Assembly (NCBI RefSeq): GCF_000341285.1
Contig: NW_005178397.1
Coordinates: 1 to 15,549 of the forward strand
From: Galdieria sulphuraria
Lineage: Eukaryota > Rhodophyta > Bangiophyceae > Galdieriales > Galdieriaceae
Direction: 5' to 3'
Length of the DNA: 15,549 nt
The position numbers and the translations under genes are program-made. A model generated the notes under the pieces. It saw only the letters and a list, made by a program, of their open reading frames with translations, was not told the DNA's origin and did no database searches. Positions 1-10,080 of this stretch are shown piece after piece (position 1 is the stretch's first letter; each line of letters opens with the position of its first letter).

Positions 1-879
1 TTCTCCTGCACACAAGTGCATATCATCAATATCCAATTTCTGTAGGAGTCAACAACTCCTGTTTCTTTCTCCTCTGAAAATACTTGCAGACAATAGTGAT
101 ATTTGATACTGTGGATTCTGCTAAGAGAAAACTTATTTTCAAAAAAGTTCAATTCAGTCCAACTGAGTCAATCCTATCGATTCTCTTCTCGCTTTTCATC
201 ATAGCATTTAAATCATAGTTGAATTGTCTCTTCCATATAGTCGACTATATAGTTGAGATGTTTTTGAAGGTAAACATGACTGTTTAGGTTTAAAGGTTTT
301 CACTGCCTTCTCTTGTACCATCAACTTTGAACTTTGTAAAAACCACAAATTGTGAACATATATAAGAAAGCAAACTATATAAAACACAAAGCTGCTTTAG
401 GGCATGGATAACTCCAAGGGAACTCTTATTTCTTCCAGTACGAAGAAAACAAAACTTTTAAAAGCTCTGCAAATTCAAGGAAAGATTTGTTTAGCTCCAC
501 TTGTCTCCTACTCTTTTCCCATTCTCTCATCAAACAGCACCTCGAATACAGTGAGTCATAATACAAAAGTCATTCGCGTTAGACACTAGGCAGAAAACTC
601 TCGCGAAATATAAACAGATGGATACAATAGTGGAGGCTTCTTTTTAGATATTTATAACAAGAATCAAAGACAACTCAAAGTTTTGCATAAACAAACTGTC
701 TATAAATACAAGAAACGTTCATTTCCAATAGGGACAAGTCAAACATAAAGAAGAAAAGAAAAGATTATCCAAATTGCTCTAAAAAGAAGGAAAATGCCTC
801 TATAAACTCTCTATCATACAGCAGAATAAAATTGTGCAGAGTCAAATTGATAATGTGATTATCCAAACTGGTAAAGGTC
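1..879. other. No supportable gene; AT-rich non-coding stretch
   Basis: Six-frame reading shows frequent stops. The only ATG-started frame of note is at 404-589 on the plus strand (61 codons, starting MDNSKG, Ser/Thr/Lys-rich). It has no recognisable domain and is within the length expected by chance at this base composition. On the minus strand near 1-120 a pyrimidine-rich acceptor-like 'ttttctcttag' precedes a short open stretch, which I could not assign. No tRNA, rRNA or repeat was recognised. Confidence 0.5.
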
Positions 880-1203
880 TTACTCTCTTAAATATACTAG
901 ATAAATTTCGTCTACAAGTGAAAAGAAAAGAATATAAACGTAGAAATAATGGAAAAATAAGAATCTTTCATCTCCTCTTGGCAAAGTAACAAAGAAAGGT
1001 GAATCTTGAAATATATGTGCAAGGAGAAGCAAAAGCATCACCACTTTTACCGTTGTTATACTAGTCAAAACTCTCAAAAAGTTCTTTAGGTGGAGAGCGA
1101 ACCAATAGCCTTGAATCGTTTGAGGTTCGATCCTCCTTATCGTAGGTAGTTTACGTACGAATTTGTGTATAGACAAAAGTATTCCCGACCTTTGGTCAGT
1201 TTT
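880..1203 (-). other. Unidentified 108-codon open frame, hydrophobic, no ATG at its head
   Basis: An uninterrupted minus-strand frame runs from 1203 down to the stop at 880. The only plausible early start is a TTG at 1176. The first third is basic (KFVRKLP, RRIEPQ). The rest has two strongly hydrophobic segments, one around VVMLLLLLAH and one rich in Phe/Tyr/Leu near the C-terminal end, so a translated product would look like a small two-helix membrane protein. I do not recognise a family. With about 7% stop codons, one or two frames of this length are expected by chance in a window this size. It may be a gene relic, an exon, or nothing. Confidence 0.15.
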
Positions 1204-2880
1204 TTATTATTGTCCTGTCCTCTGTATACTTTCCAATTCTAGAGTCCAATATACGATTTATTCTTCTTTATAACTCGTAATCGAACAAGATTGCTCCTAG
1301 AGCGAATTTGCATAGAAGGAAAGGTTCTAGTTCTCACATTGCAAGCCAAACAGAGTTAACGTCATTGAAATTAGAAAATGACCATTTTACACCTTTAAAC
1401 AGTTTTCCTAAATTTTGAGTGACCAACAAAGAAAGGTTCTCAGATCGAAAACGAGTCAAAAGCTGGTTGTAGCAAAACCGTTCTTGATTTGTTATCAAAA
1501 TAGGGTCACAAGTAGTTTAAAATTTACCTTGCAGAGACAAGATTGATCAAACTCAACTCTGTTAAAAGGCTACAGTGTCGCTAGGGAGTTGAGAGGAACT
1601 TTGTTACGACACTGTTCTTCTCGTTTCACAACATTACTGAAAGTGAGATTGATTGTATCTAGCACACTTATTGTTCCAGAAACTTTTTACATATCTCCAA
1701 GTGGGATATTTTCTTTCATAAAACTCACTAGTCACTTAAAATAATATATCTCCAGTGAAAGAGACAATACAAAGCGATCCTTCTCATAACAATCCAATTA
1801 GAAAGTAGCACAATGGTTTGATTGTTGGATAAAGGGGAAGGCTCAGTGAGTGTTGTCAAGGCTGTGGACTTGATTCAAGTTTGCTATTGAAACTTCTCAG
1901 ACTTTAATTTCTAAAGCGAATTCGTCGTTCGTTTTTGTTGGACAAGTGAATTTCTATTATCTACGTTTCTTTTTAAACCCTTCAAATGTTTCTTTTATAA
2001 CGATCCATCGATTCCTGTGCTCTGAGTTCCACGTAGACTGTAGTTTCTTTTAAGTATTTACAACTTTTATTATCTCTTTGGAGTTTATATACTTTATGCA
2101 ACACTTGTTGTTATTTCACTTGTGGTCTTGTATGGAAATTTGAGATTAGCGTTGTCGAGAAGAGAACAAAGACAAAGGAGTATAAGCTGTCGTTGAGTGT
2201 TGGTAGATTAATCAACTAGTTGTCTCACAAGTTTGTTTATTTCTATCGATAATTGTTTCAGAGCATTTTTGCGTATGTATTAGCAGTTGAAAGTCCTGTA
2301 GTCTGTTGTTGAGATTCTGAGAATCAGGCTTGGGGCTATTATTTCAAAGATATTCTACAAGAACAAGAAACCAGTCAGACACTCAGTTGAGTCTTTTAGT
2401 CAGTACACAGAATAACATTCCGTATAGTAGTTTTCCTTGTCTTCTATATGACTCTTTTCAAGATGGAGAAATCGGTCTGTAACTCTGCAACAGGCATTTC
2501 TCAGAATAGCATAGGAAAGTCTTGAGTCCATCATTGCACATTTTCATTGGCTGTTTGTATTGTTGTGCTTTTATATCAATTCTCTATTGATACGAGTATG
2601 TCTTTTGAAATATTATGGATGTGGGGCTTTAGATAACGAAAGCTGAATAAACTTGTATTTTGAAAGCAAGGGAAAAGTTTTCAGTTCAAAATATACTCAA
2701 CTTGTTGGGAACCATGAAATAAAGCAAGCAAAAGAGCACTGCTGAAAGTCATGGTTGTGTCCACCTGGTAAAATGTTTTGACGATAGCGACTGTAGCTAT
2801 TAGTCCGTTTTGAGAAACGCCTTTGTTTTTATGAATTACTGGGTTTACCAAAAGTTAAGTTTTGTCTAAAGAATATGTAA
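1204..2880. other. No supportable gene in 1.7 kb
   Basis: All six frames are broken by stops at intervals usual for AT-rich DNA. The plus-strand frame through about 1582-2040 has fewer stops than its neighbours and short protein-like runs (for example GVERNFVTTL and LLDKGEG) but matches no family I know. A second short plus-strand frame at about 1417-1545 is also unassigned. No repeats, RNA genes or regulatory structures were recognised. Confidence 0.4.
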
Positions 2881-2884
2881 GTCG

Positions 2885-3540
2885 TAAGAGTGATAGTGTT
2901 GAAGCCAGTATTGCTGCTGTTTCTGAAAGGCATCTATTGCAAATCGTCTTTGGTCCTTATATAGTTGAAGAGGAGGGTAACATTAGTAGTACGGTGTGAA
3001 TGGGAAACAAGGCGACTTGTGTGAAACAGTATTTGCCTTTTCAAGAGTGCTGCTGATCTGTTTTTCATCCCAACATACTGAAAATCATGCTGTTGAAAGT
3101 AGTGGTAGTTGTAGCTGTCAAAAAGTGAAAAGGAAACTTCACATTTTGTACAAACAGCTTGCGGTTGGATAGTATACAAAGTAGCTCTGAAAGAAACTCA
3201 CGAAGGATGGGTTGAACTTCTACAATGTTACACAAGTGTACACATTGATGTCATCGTGTCCGACTAGAGTTTTTGGTTTGACTCTGAAGATAAAGTCCAA
3301 CTTTTGGTAAACAATTCCTAGAAAGCATACGCAGACGAACAAAGTAGTTTGCGCATTGACACGAACCATAAAACATTTTTCGATTATCACAGCAAAATCA
3401 AACCATTCGCCACTACTTGAAATTCAACCAGAACAGCAACAACAACAACAAATATGAGCCCGAGCCTAGTACAGTATGGCAGAGTCATCAATTCTACAAA
3501 GAGAATGACTTGTGTTTCTATCTTTTACTGCTTTCTTCGT
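2885..3540 (-). pseudogene. WD40-repeat protein relic (several decayed blades)
   Basis: WD40 proteins form beta-propellers that scaffold protein complexes. Each blade is about 40 residues, with GH near its start and WD near its end. One minus-strand frame holds blade-like landmarks at the expected period: KCF at 3370-3378, then KTLVGHDD at 3250-3273 followed by V..CV, then FNPS..FVS and SCLYKM (to 3142), then a CWDEK segment (Trp at 3070-3072) leading to STLE (near 3048). The intervals between the equivalent positions KCF, KTL, CLY and STL are about 35, 39 and 35 residues. The frame is interrupted by several stops, including at about 3213-3215, 3139-3141, 3118-3120, 3085-3087 and just above 3426, so no full protein could be made. 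Two (CAA)n runs encode poly-Cys in this frame and probably expanded after decay. I cannot say which WD40 protein it was. Chance resemblance cannot be excluded because WD40 blades are weakly conserved. Confidence 0.4.
3437..3452. repeat. (CAA)5 microsatellite
   Basis: Five perfect CAA triplets. It lies about 160 bp from a second run of the same triplet family at 3595-3613, within or beside the WD40 relic. Confidence 0.9.
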
Positions 3541-3594
3541 TGTTGGCATGACAGGAAAAGTGTCATTGTTTTATTTACTTGGAATTGTAAAAAG

Positions 3595-3613
3595 ACAACA
3601 ACAACAACAACAA
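3595..3613. repeat. (ACA)6 microsatellite
   Basis: Six perfect ACA triplets plus one base, the same triplet (in a different register) as at 3437-3452. On the plus strand it would read as poly-Thr inside an open frame that covers both runs. On the minus strand it reads as poly-Cys. Confidence 0.9.
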
Positions 3614-3927
3614 GAGAAAGCCATAGTGTATTGGTTAGTAGTACATGGAATATTAATAATAGTTTTTGTGATAAAAGTACGAATTTGACCTATTTTTTAC
3701 CATAAAGGAAAATTGAATTGTTGACTTTACAAAATAAAAGGGCACTATTTGCACATTTACGACTATTCCTGTACCTTACTATCAGTAGAACTACATACGG
3801 TTCTGATTTTGAACAACAAATAGAGTATCGAGTTGCTTTACTGGTCGATTTTCGATTTTTCTTGTACCGGTTTGAGACTAATCTTTATCTTTTGATTCTT
3901 GAAATGAACTTGTTTGTTACCTCATGA

Positions 3928-6900
3928 TAATATGATGAAGCAACTAGTCGTCATTTCTTTTCCGAAAACGTCGACGTACAACCTTTCAGAAGATTTTTTC
4001 ATTGGAAATCTCAATCACATAGAATCTCTTTGTCCCTTGATAGTTGCGTTGCATTTGTAGGGATAGGCAATTGATAGTCCAAGTGATCAATTCGAGACAA
4101 TTTCGTCAGTTGAATCAATTAATCTTTGACAAGTGAACTTGCAGCATCATGAAAGTGTACAACATACTGTTTTCTGTGATCTTGAATTTACTACTGATCT
4201 ATGTGGATATATTGTAATGCTCTCATGTTAAAACCATCTTATGGTTATTTGTGCTCCAAAACATTTCTATCTTACATGTCCGACCCTATGACCAGCTTGA
4301 TATGAAGTTAGTCATCTAGTCGATAAGGATAGGATAATATCTCTATTTCGTTTTTTCTCTTCTTCATCGGCGTAATTGTAGAATGGTGAAAATCTTGTTT
4401 TTTAGAGTTGTAATATGTTCGAAAAACAATAGAATGCTCATTGTACAAGAAAAGGGATGAAGATGATAGAAAGTAGTATTCGAAGACTGCGGGATGATGT
4501 CAATTCAAAGAAAAAATCAACTAGATTGCAGTCAAAGTTCTATATAAACTATCTGCTGGGAATAGAAATTGAACTTGTCTTAGTACGAAATACTGGTTGT
4601 TTTCCCTTATTCTTATGAATTGTTATAAAGGACAAAAATTTATGTTTTACATAGTATATACTTTTCAATGAAAGAATATAGAAAGGTTAGTTGAAAGAAA
4701 TTCAAGGAAAAGAAGTAAATGAATGCTTCCATGGTTTCACAGGGTTAAAATATCAGACCTATAATTTACAGATTTTGAGGTTGATCCTCACAAAAAGCAG
4801 AATCAATTCTGTGATTTTTACACAAGTAGCAGCAAAACATGAATTGATAGTCTTGTTCTAATTTCAGGACTTTTATTGTATATCCTTTGATGCTTGAACC
4901 TTTTCGCAACCTTTGGTGGTTTTCATCCACCTCTTTACCTTGAACTATTACCACAATTGATTCAAGTGATAAATGACAATGTATTTATGCCGTACCAATA
5001 CCTTGTTTCTATTGATGAGCTGAATTTGAATCTAATTTCAGAGTGACATCCGAAACAATTCTGGTTACAGCTGTGTTGAACGAAGTAATAATCACTTGCT
5101 TTGGAGAACTCTGAATCTTACCACTTCTAGTTAAATCTCAACGGGATATGGCACAATTATTTTATTAGATACGTAAGAAAAGGTCTTCTCAAACGTATCT
5201 AGAAACTGTTTACTGTTTTGTATTACTTGAATTGTGTACTGGATTCAGTGATTTACTGTTCATTGGAAAGAAAGTAAGATATTTCTTGATACTGCTCATT
5301 TAAAATGACTTTTTGTGTAAGAGTTGGTCATTTGTTAATTACTAGTCGAATATCTCATCAAGATGAAATTCTGTTTCATAAGTTTGTGAAATGTCCTCTA
5401 TGGTTGATTCAACTTTTGAATTCTTAGAGATTACACTGAATTAATCGAACTCATTTAGTCCTTATCCCGAGAAAAACGATTTTCCATATAGTATTAATAG
5501 CAGTATTATTATTAAGGATACCGAGAACTAGGGAGCTGAAGACTTGGTTTGAGAAAGATTTGGTAGTGTTTGAGTGTCCAATAATTCCTCCGTGATACTT
5601 GCACTTTATTTGCGATACCGGATATGTATTTCTTGATCGTTTCATCCTAGATAGCTTCGCGAATCGACTCAAGCCGTGAATCGCATTATACCTTTGCAGC
5701 GCCACGAATATGTTACTACTAGTTTATATATTTTGATATTAACTAGTTGTTTGTTCAGATATAAATACGTCAAACTGTACTTGATTCAATTCATAACTAC
5801 TTGTCTTAAAGTGCTTTCAGTAATATCATTTCGTTCCAACCAAGCATTACTGGGTACGCTATAGTTACTTCGCAGACAAGAATCAGGAATCAGATTTCAA
5901 TCTTTTTTCAAGTATTCGCATCTAAATGCGTTGATTGTTAGAAACGTTCAAAGTTGGCTATTGAAATATAGCCCTAGCAATGAATGGAGTCAATGTTCGA
6001 CAAGATAACGGCACAACTCGATGCACAAAAAGTTGAATCAACGTTTCCATTCAAAATCAATTGTTTGATAGTAAGACTAATATACGTTGTTATTTTTTAG
6101 GGGTATCTACGAGAGAGTTGGTTGAATTGTCATTATGTGGACATTGGGTTATCCAATAGAGTTTCTGTTAGATAGTGTTTTTATAGGATGGCTTCTTTAA
6201 GGTAGAATTGATACTCTATTGACTACTAGTTGTCGAGTTGATAAAGACTTGGTATCTTTGCACTTGAAATCTTGCTGTTGTATGTACAGAGTCTTTCTAT
6301 CCGAAGCAGTGTTTTGTGTGGTCTTTAGGTTCCCTGTAAGCTTGATTCAGCGTCGAATTGTCCAAGATTATCTCGATTTGCCTAAAGTATTCTAGTCCTT
6401 ACTCTAAAAGGATGATTTACAGACTATTATTTGGATTACTTAAAATCAAGTCGAAGATCAATTCATTCGAGAATCACTGCGTAAGAATCTGAATTGCAGA
6501 AAAGTATCAATGTTCCCTTGATATTTGTATGCTGTGTGCACTACTGGGCAGGTGGTCGACCATAATTCAATTTAGGTACATCTGTGGATTGACTTTCATA
6601 TTGAATGACGATGTGTTCCTAGAATATTGAGAACATGTTACTATTGATGAGCATAGATCAATCAGCATCCACCATTCTTGTATCTGTACGGAATTCAATT
6701 GAACTTTGTTTGAATCCAATTGTTCCTATCAATATTGGTGGAGCACGTTCTCGTTTTACTTTCTTGGTACCAAGCTCAACTTGCGTCATAGAATCATTAT
6801 TTTTTTTGATAAAGTCATTGTGCTAAAAGTCTATTGCTTGTTTGTATTGACTGGTCGGAGAGTAGTCATCATATTTTTATCTTATCTTTTCAAGAAAGTT

Positions 6901-7934
6901 GTAATAATTACTGAACACTAAAAACTGAACTTTAGTTGAAATAAAGTATGACAGCGATAAACTATACTATTCATAGACCACAGAATCATTTGATTTAGAA
7001 GAAGATTCAACTAGATTGTAGACGATTGGTCACAAACGAGCTGCGAAAAGACGCAACGTAACCTTCTGATACAAGCTATTGAATCTTCCTTTTTCATGTT
7101 TATATGCTATGTAGTACAAGATGAACAAAATGATTCCTTTCATTTCAACTTTTATACAACTCGCTGAACAAAAGAATACAACAATTTGCTTTAGAAGAAA
7201 AAAGATGATGAAAGATATAAAGTGAAAAAAGAAAGAAATGGCTTTCTAGTTTAATAGACTACAGAGATAGTATTATGAGCCAAAAGTCTTGACTTTGATT
7301 CTCACCAGAAACATCAACGATATACAATCTTACTTGCAGAATCGTTATTTGTATCTCTGTAGATATTATGCTATATATAGCTGTAACTTTCTTTACTAGT
7401 TTGGAAAGTTTATACAACAACATTTATAGGAAGAACAATATCAAGTTTATGATTCAACTTGATCTCGATACTATTATTCCATGAAGAAGGATATCACTCC
7501 TCATCATACTCGACGAATGGTTTTAGATTCAAACTAATCAATCTTATGTCAATCAACAACTTGACCGGAAAAAAGTTGCTTGTATTTATTTCATTGCAAA
7601 AATCATTGAGGTCTTGGTATGAACTGTTAGAAATGATTATAAAAGCAGAATTTACTGTTTGATTTGCACATTTGACGACAACAATAACAGCAACTCTTAC
7701 AAGAGATAGGACAACACTTCTCACTACAGCATTATTCTCGAAGAGTAATAGACATACTATCCCTTCTATAGTTCCTCATTTATTTAGAATTGTGATTGGT
7801 GTTTTACGACCACTCTCTTTCCCTATATTGTAAATTCAATACATGCCTCAATTGCGGAAGGGATATATTTTTCTATCTAATCAACAAGACTAGAGACAAT
7901 AGGAATATGAGCTAGTGTCCAGGAATCAGCTTAA
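3928..7934. other. Four kb with no recognisable gene
   Basis: Frequent stops in all frames. The better open stretches are: minus 4766-4954 (62 codons; contains a Cys-rich patch CCYLCKNH); minus 5451-5732 (93 codons, followed upstream to 5818 by only two stops; basic, contains HGLSRFAKLSRMKRSR); plus 6635-6826 (ATG start, 63 codons); minus 7494-7724 and the overlapping plus 7459-7662. None carries a motif I can assign, and each is within chance length. They could be further decayed genes like those to the right. No RNA genes or repeats were recognised. Confidence 0.4.
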
Positions 7935-8261
7935 ATTCAACTGATTTTAAAAGATCATAGTTTCGGCTATGTTGAACCGAGTTTAAACTGTATTGAGAGG
8001 AGAAATAAGCGATTGTGCATAATAGGGCAATCAAGTATCAAGAAAGAGAATAAGCCAAGTGCTTTGCTTGATAGAATCAGATCAATGTCGTCGAATAAAG
8101 AGCAATTCATTGTTTCTTTAAGCACCTTTCATTCTCTCGTTCACGGAGCCTTATCTATAGAATTGCACGAGTCGGTCATAAATAGAATATTATTGTTAGT
8201 TAGCATATCGTTTATGCCTAGTGACAAGCTCAATTTTAAGTTGCAGAGAGAGGGTCTATAA
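7935..8261 (+). other. Unidentified 109-codon open frame, possibly a helical-repeat gene relic
   Basis: The frame opens after TAA at 7932-7934 and runs to TAA at 8259-8261. The first ATG is at 8085-8087 (58 residues from there). Past the stop the same frame continues open for another 16 codons (SILATFLLNLV...). The composition is protein-like: a basic segment (CIERRNKRL), then amphipathic helical-looking segments (LLDRIRSMSS, VSLSTFHSLVHGALS, ELHESVINRILLLV). This resembles the helical hairpins of ARM/HEAT-type proteins in general character only. No family is claimed. The antisense frame at 8141-8332 starts with a true ATG and is an alternative reading. Confidence 0.2.
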
Positions 8262-8770
8262 TCTATCCTGGCTACATTTCTGTTGAACTTGGTGTCGAAT
8301 AGAATGACTTGACCTTGTTCATATGAATTCATATTCTTGTTATGAATACTGTATTTGAAGAGTACCTATTATATGCTATTTGAATTTACTCTTAACTTTT
8401 TTTTTCACTGTTTATTATACAGCTCATCATGAAACTTAGTTTCATAAAAGCCTTGTATCTTTCAGACTATCAATATTTATGGCTATGAATTGTACAGTTT
8501 TGATAGAACCCAGTTGTCACCAATCTGTTCCATCAAGGATCGATTTGATAGTGGGACATATATAATGTCGCGGTTAACTACAGAACCATATACATATGAG
8601 GCAATTCAGCTCAATTGAAAGGAACTGTATGCTTGACAACTTTAGAGATCATTCCTATTTTAAATAGAAGAACGCAAACATTGCAAACATTCGGTTTTAT
8701 GTTGTTTGAAAGATTTGAATCCACATGATAACTTGAAAAGATTGACGAAGAAGTACTTTCATCCTAACCT

Positions 8771-8995
8771 TTGATTGTTAGTACTTCAAGTCATGCTGAG
8801 ACATATGGTTATGTCCGTTTACTTTTTTTGGTGAAAAAAGTTGTCTCTTATCTTTTTTATATTAAGTTATTACAAAATCAAGTTGATAACCTGGTACCGC
8901 TTTTACTAGTACAGGATACCTTTCACAGCAGACTCTTTGTTATCTTTATGGATGAAGAATTGAGTTTGGCTTGTGTTGATTCATTGATTGACTGA
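8771..8995 (+). other. Unidentified 74-codon open frame with non-ATG head
   Basis: The frame runs from just after TAA at 8765-8767 to the stop at 8993-8995. It would start at a TTG, with the first ATG only near its end (the MDEEL segment). It is Val/Leu-rich. I recognise no domain. Its 3' end runs into a degenerate TGAT-rich tract. The remainder of 8262-9120 holds nothing I can name. Confidence 0.12.
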
Positions 8996-9002
8996 TTGAT
9001 TG
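8977..9002. repeat. Degenerate TGAT-type short tandem repeat
   Basis: Alternating TTGATT/CATTGATTGAC/TGATTGATTG units. It lies about 120 bp upstream of the left edge of repeat copy A and is not present upstream of copy B. Confidence 0.6.
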
Positions 9003-9471
9003 CTTTGTGTTATACTAGCATATTTATTTATCAACTGACAAATGATTGCACTTGGATTAGTAAAATTGACTGATTCCAGTATTTGAGGAATAGTAGTGGA
9101 CAATTCTATTCAAAAAAGGTGATCTAAGAATTCACTTTAGACCGATTGTTGATTTGCGAGTCAAAGACAAGTTTTAACCATTGAAAAAGATACACATACC
9201 AGGTAAGTGATTCAAATAGGAGTAGTTTCATTGTTCATTCTCAAGTTGAATACGCACTGGATTGGACAGTGCTAATAGAATGAAATGGGTTGTTTGAACC
9301 ACACTGGGTTGTCCGTCTATTGTGAGAGTCTTTTAGGCTCATCAAGATCTTTTATCATGGCACCATAAAACTCTCTGAGCCATAAGAAGAGTCATTAAAA
9401 CTTAGACTTTGGTTCATATAGTATTTATATATTCTCGATAGTCTATTTAATACCGATTGCTTCACGATTGT

Positions 9472-9711
9472 ATGGATTTATTGGAAGAATTTACCCAAGT
9501 AGATTTGGCAGACGAAATACCAACGAGTACTAGTATTCTTTCATCTAAATACACAGAGGACAATCTAGTTGATAGTTTGCTTGACAAGAATCATAACGAG
9601 AGAAAATCCCCAAATTCCTTCCTGATAGTTGCAACTCACTTTCAAACTCTAAACAGATCGTTGACCGAAACTCGTTTGAGTCTGTTGTTTCCAGAATTGA
9701 TCCAATGTTGA
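9472..9711 (+). CDS. Short unidentified frame of the repeat, copy A (79 aa, open)
   Basis: Starts at an ATG (MDLLEEFTQVDL...) and is open to the stop at 9709-9711. The product would be acidic and Ser/Asn-rich at first, with no membrane segment and no domain I recognise. The start is preferred over the in-frame TTG at 9457 because the ATG and the following seven residues are identical in copy B. In the first ~54 aligned codons I count about 7 silent and about 18 amino-acid-changing differences, close to what neutral drift g​ives, so there is no sign that this protein is under selection. It may be the remnant of a first exon captured by the repeat, or a chance frame. Confidence 0.25.
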   Translation: MDLLEEFTQVDLADEIPTSTSILSSKYTEDNLVDSLLDKNHNERKSPNSFLIVATHFQTLNRSLTETRLSLLFPELIQC

Positions 9712-9870
9712 ATCATATTGGTATACTGTAAAATGAAGATTTTGTTGTTGCTATTGGGTCTGATTTTGCATAATATGTTGAGCACCAATATACACACTTT
9801 TTACTGATTGTTTCTGCTAATGGGAAAGATGGGCAATTTGAAAAGAGTGGCCGATTGTAAATGGGCCCGC

Positions 9871-9892
9871 GCAATTTTGATTTGAAAATTGC
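9871..9892. repeat. Perfect 8-bp hairpin in repeat A
   Basis: GCAATTTT, six-base loop, AAAATTGC. Copy B keeps seven of the eight pairs at 15370-15389. Confidence 0.8.
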
Positions 9893-9958
9893 CATTATGG
9901 GTGTGGGGTGGGAAAGAATGTGTAAATTGGAAATGGGAGAGAGTGGGGAAATTGCCAT

Positions 9959-9984
9959 GGGGAAAATGGGTGGGGGGAAAGGGG
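9959..9984 (+). other. G-quadruplex-type motif, copy A
   Basis: Four G runs (9959-9962, 9968-9970, 9972-9977, 9981-9984) with loops of 5, 1 and 3 bases satisfy the common G3+N1-7 pattern. The equivalent motif is kept in copy B at 15451-15473 with the same loops. Folding is predicted from pattern only. Confidence 0.75.
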
Positions 9985-10080
9985 CCAAGTTGGGCCAACC
10001 CCAAGGCGATCGTGATTTGAAAATTGCCATTATGGATGCGGGGAAGAATGGGTAAATTGGAAATGGGGCATTTGAAATTG

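Larger units (their letters stand above)
3421..3927 (+). other. Long plus-strand frame with a single stop, antisense to the WD40 relic in part
   Basis: The plus-strand frame from 3421 to 3927 contains only one internal stop (TAA 3703-3705). An ATG lies at 3454-3456 (start MSPSLVQYG) and gives an 83-residue frame. The second part has a hydrophobic, Phe/Leu/Tyr-rich character. I recognise no domain. Its codons are in exact register with the minus-strand WD40-like frame over 3421-3540, so one of the two is probably a shadow of the other. Beyond 3540 there is no competing call. Confidence 0.15.
9121..10080 (+). repeat. Diverged direct repeat, copy A
   Basis: Aligns co-linearly and in the same orientation with 14614 to the window end. 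The left boundary is where similarity begins (taagaattcactttagac here versus taagaatgcactttagac in B). By eye the left half (9121-9748) matches B at about 65-80% with small indels. The G-rich right half (9749 to about 10060) matches at about 90%. No terminal inverted repeats, no TG...CA ends and no target-site duplication were seen, and no transposase or reverse transcriptase lies inside or between the copies. It could be an old segmental duplication end, a non-autonomous element, or a composite of two repeat families. The right end is only approximate because copy B runs off the window. Confidence 0.93.
9749..10080 (+). repeat. G-rich half of repeat A with internal duplication
   Basis: Base composition changes sharply here: the plus strand becomes purine-rich with many GGG/GGGG runs. 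A segment starting gatttgaaaattgccattat at 9879 recurs at 10014, an offset of 135 bases, and is followed in both places by G runs and a close variant of gaatgggtaaattggaaatgggg. Related shorter units (gggaaaga...gggcaatttgaaaa) occur at about 9821. The segment therefore looks like a decayed tandem array of roughly 60-135-base units. Confidence 0.85.

Noticed and set aside
1122-1135. gaggttcgatcctc resembling a tRNA T-arm
   Set aside because: The loop is six bases instead of seven, and no matching acceptor stem, D-arm or anticodon arm could be drawn on either strand.
3087-3152. A perfect C2H2 zinc-finger spacing (C-x2-C-x12-H-x4-H) on the minus strand
   Set aside because: It is a single finger without the usual linker or second finger, in a frame that overlaps the WD40-like frame. 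The pattern is expected by chance a few times per hundred such windows. Kept only as a possibility.
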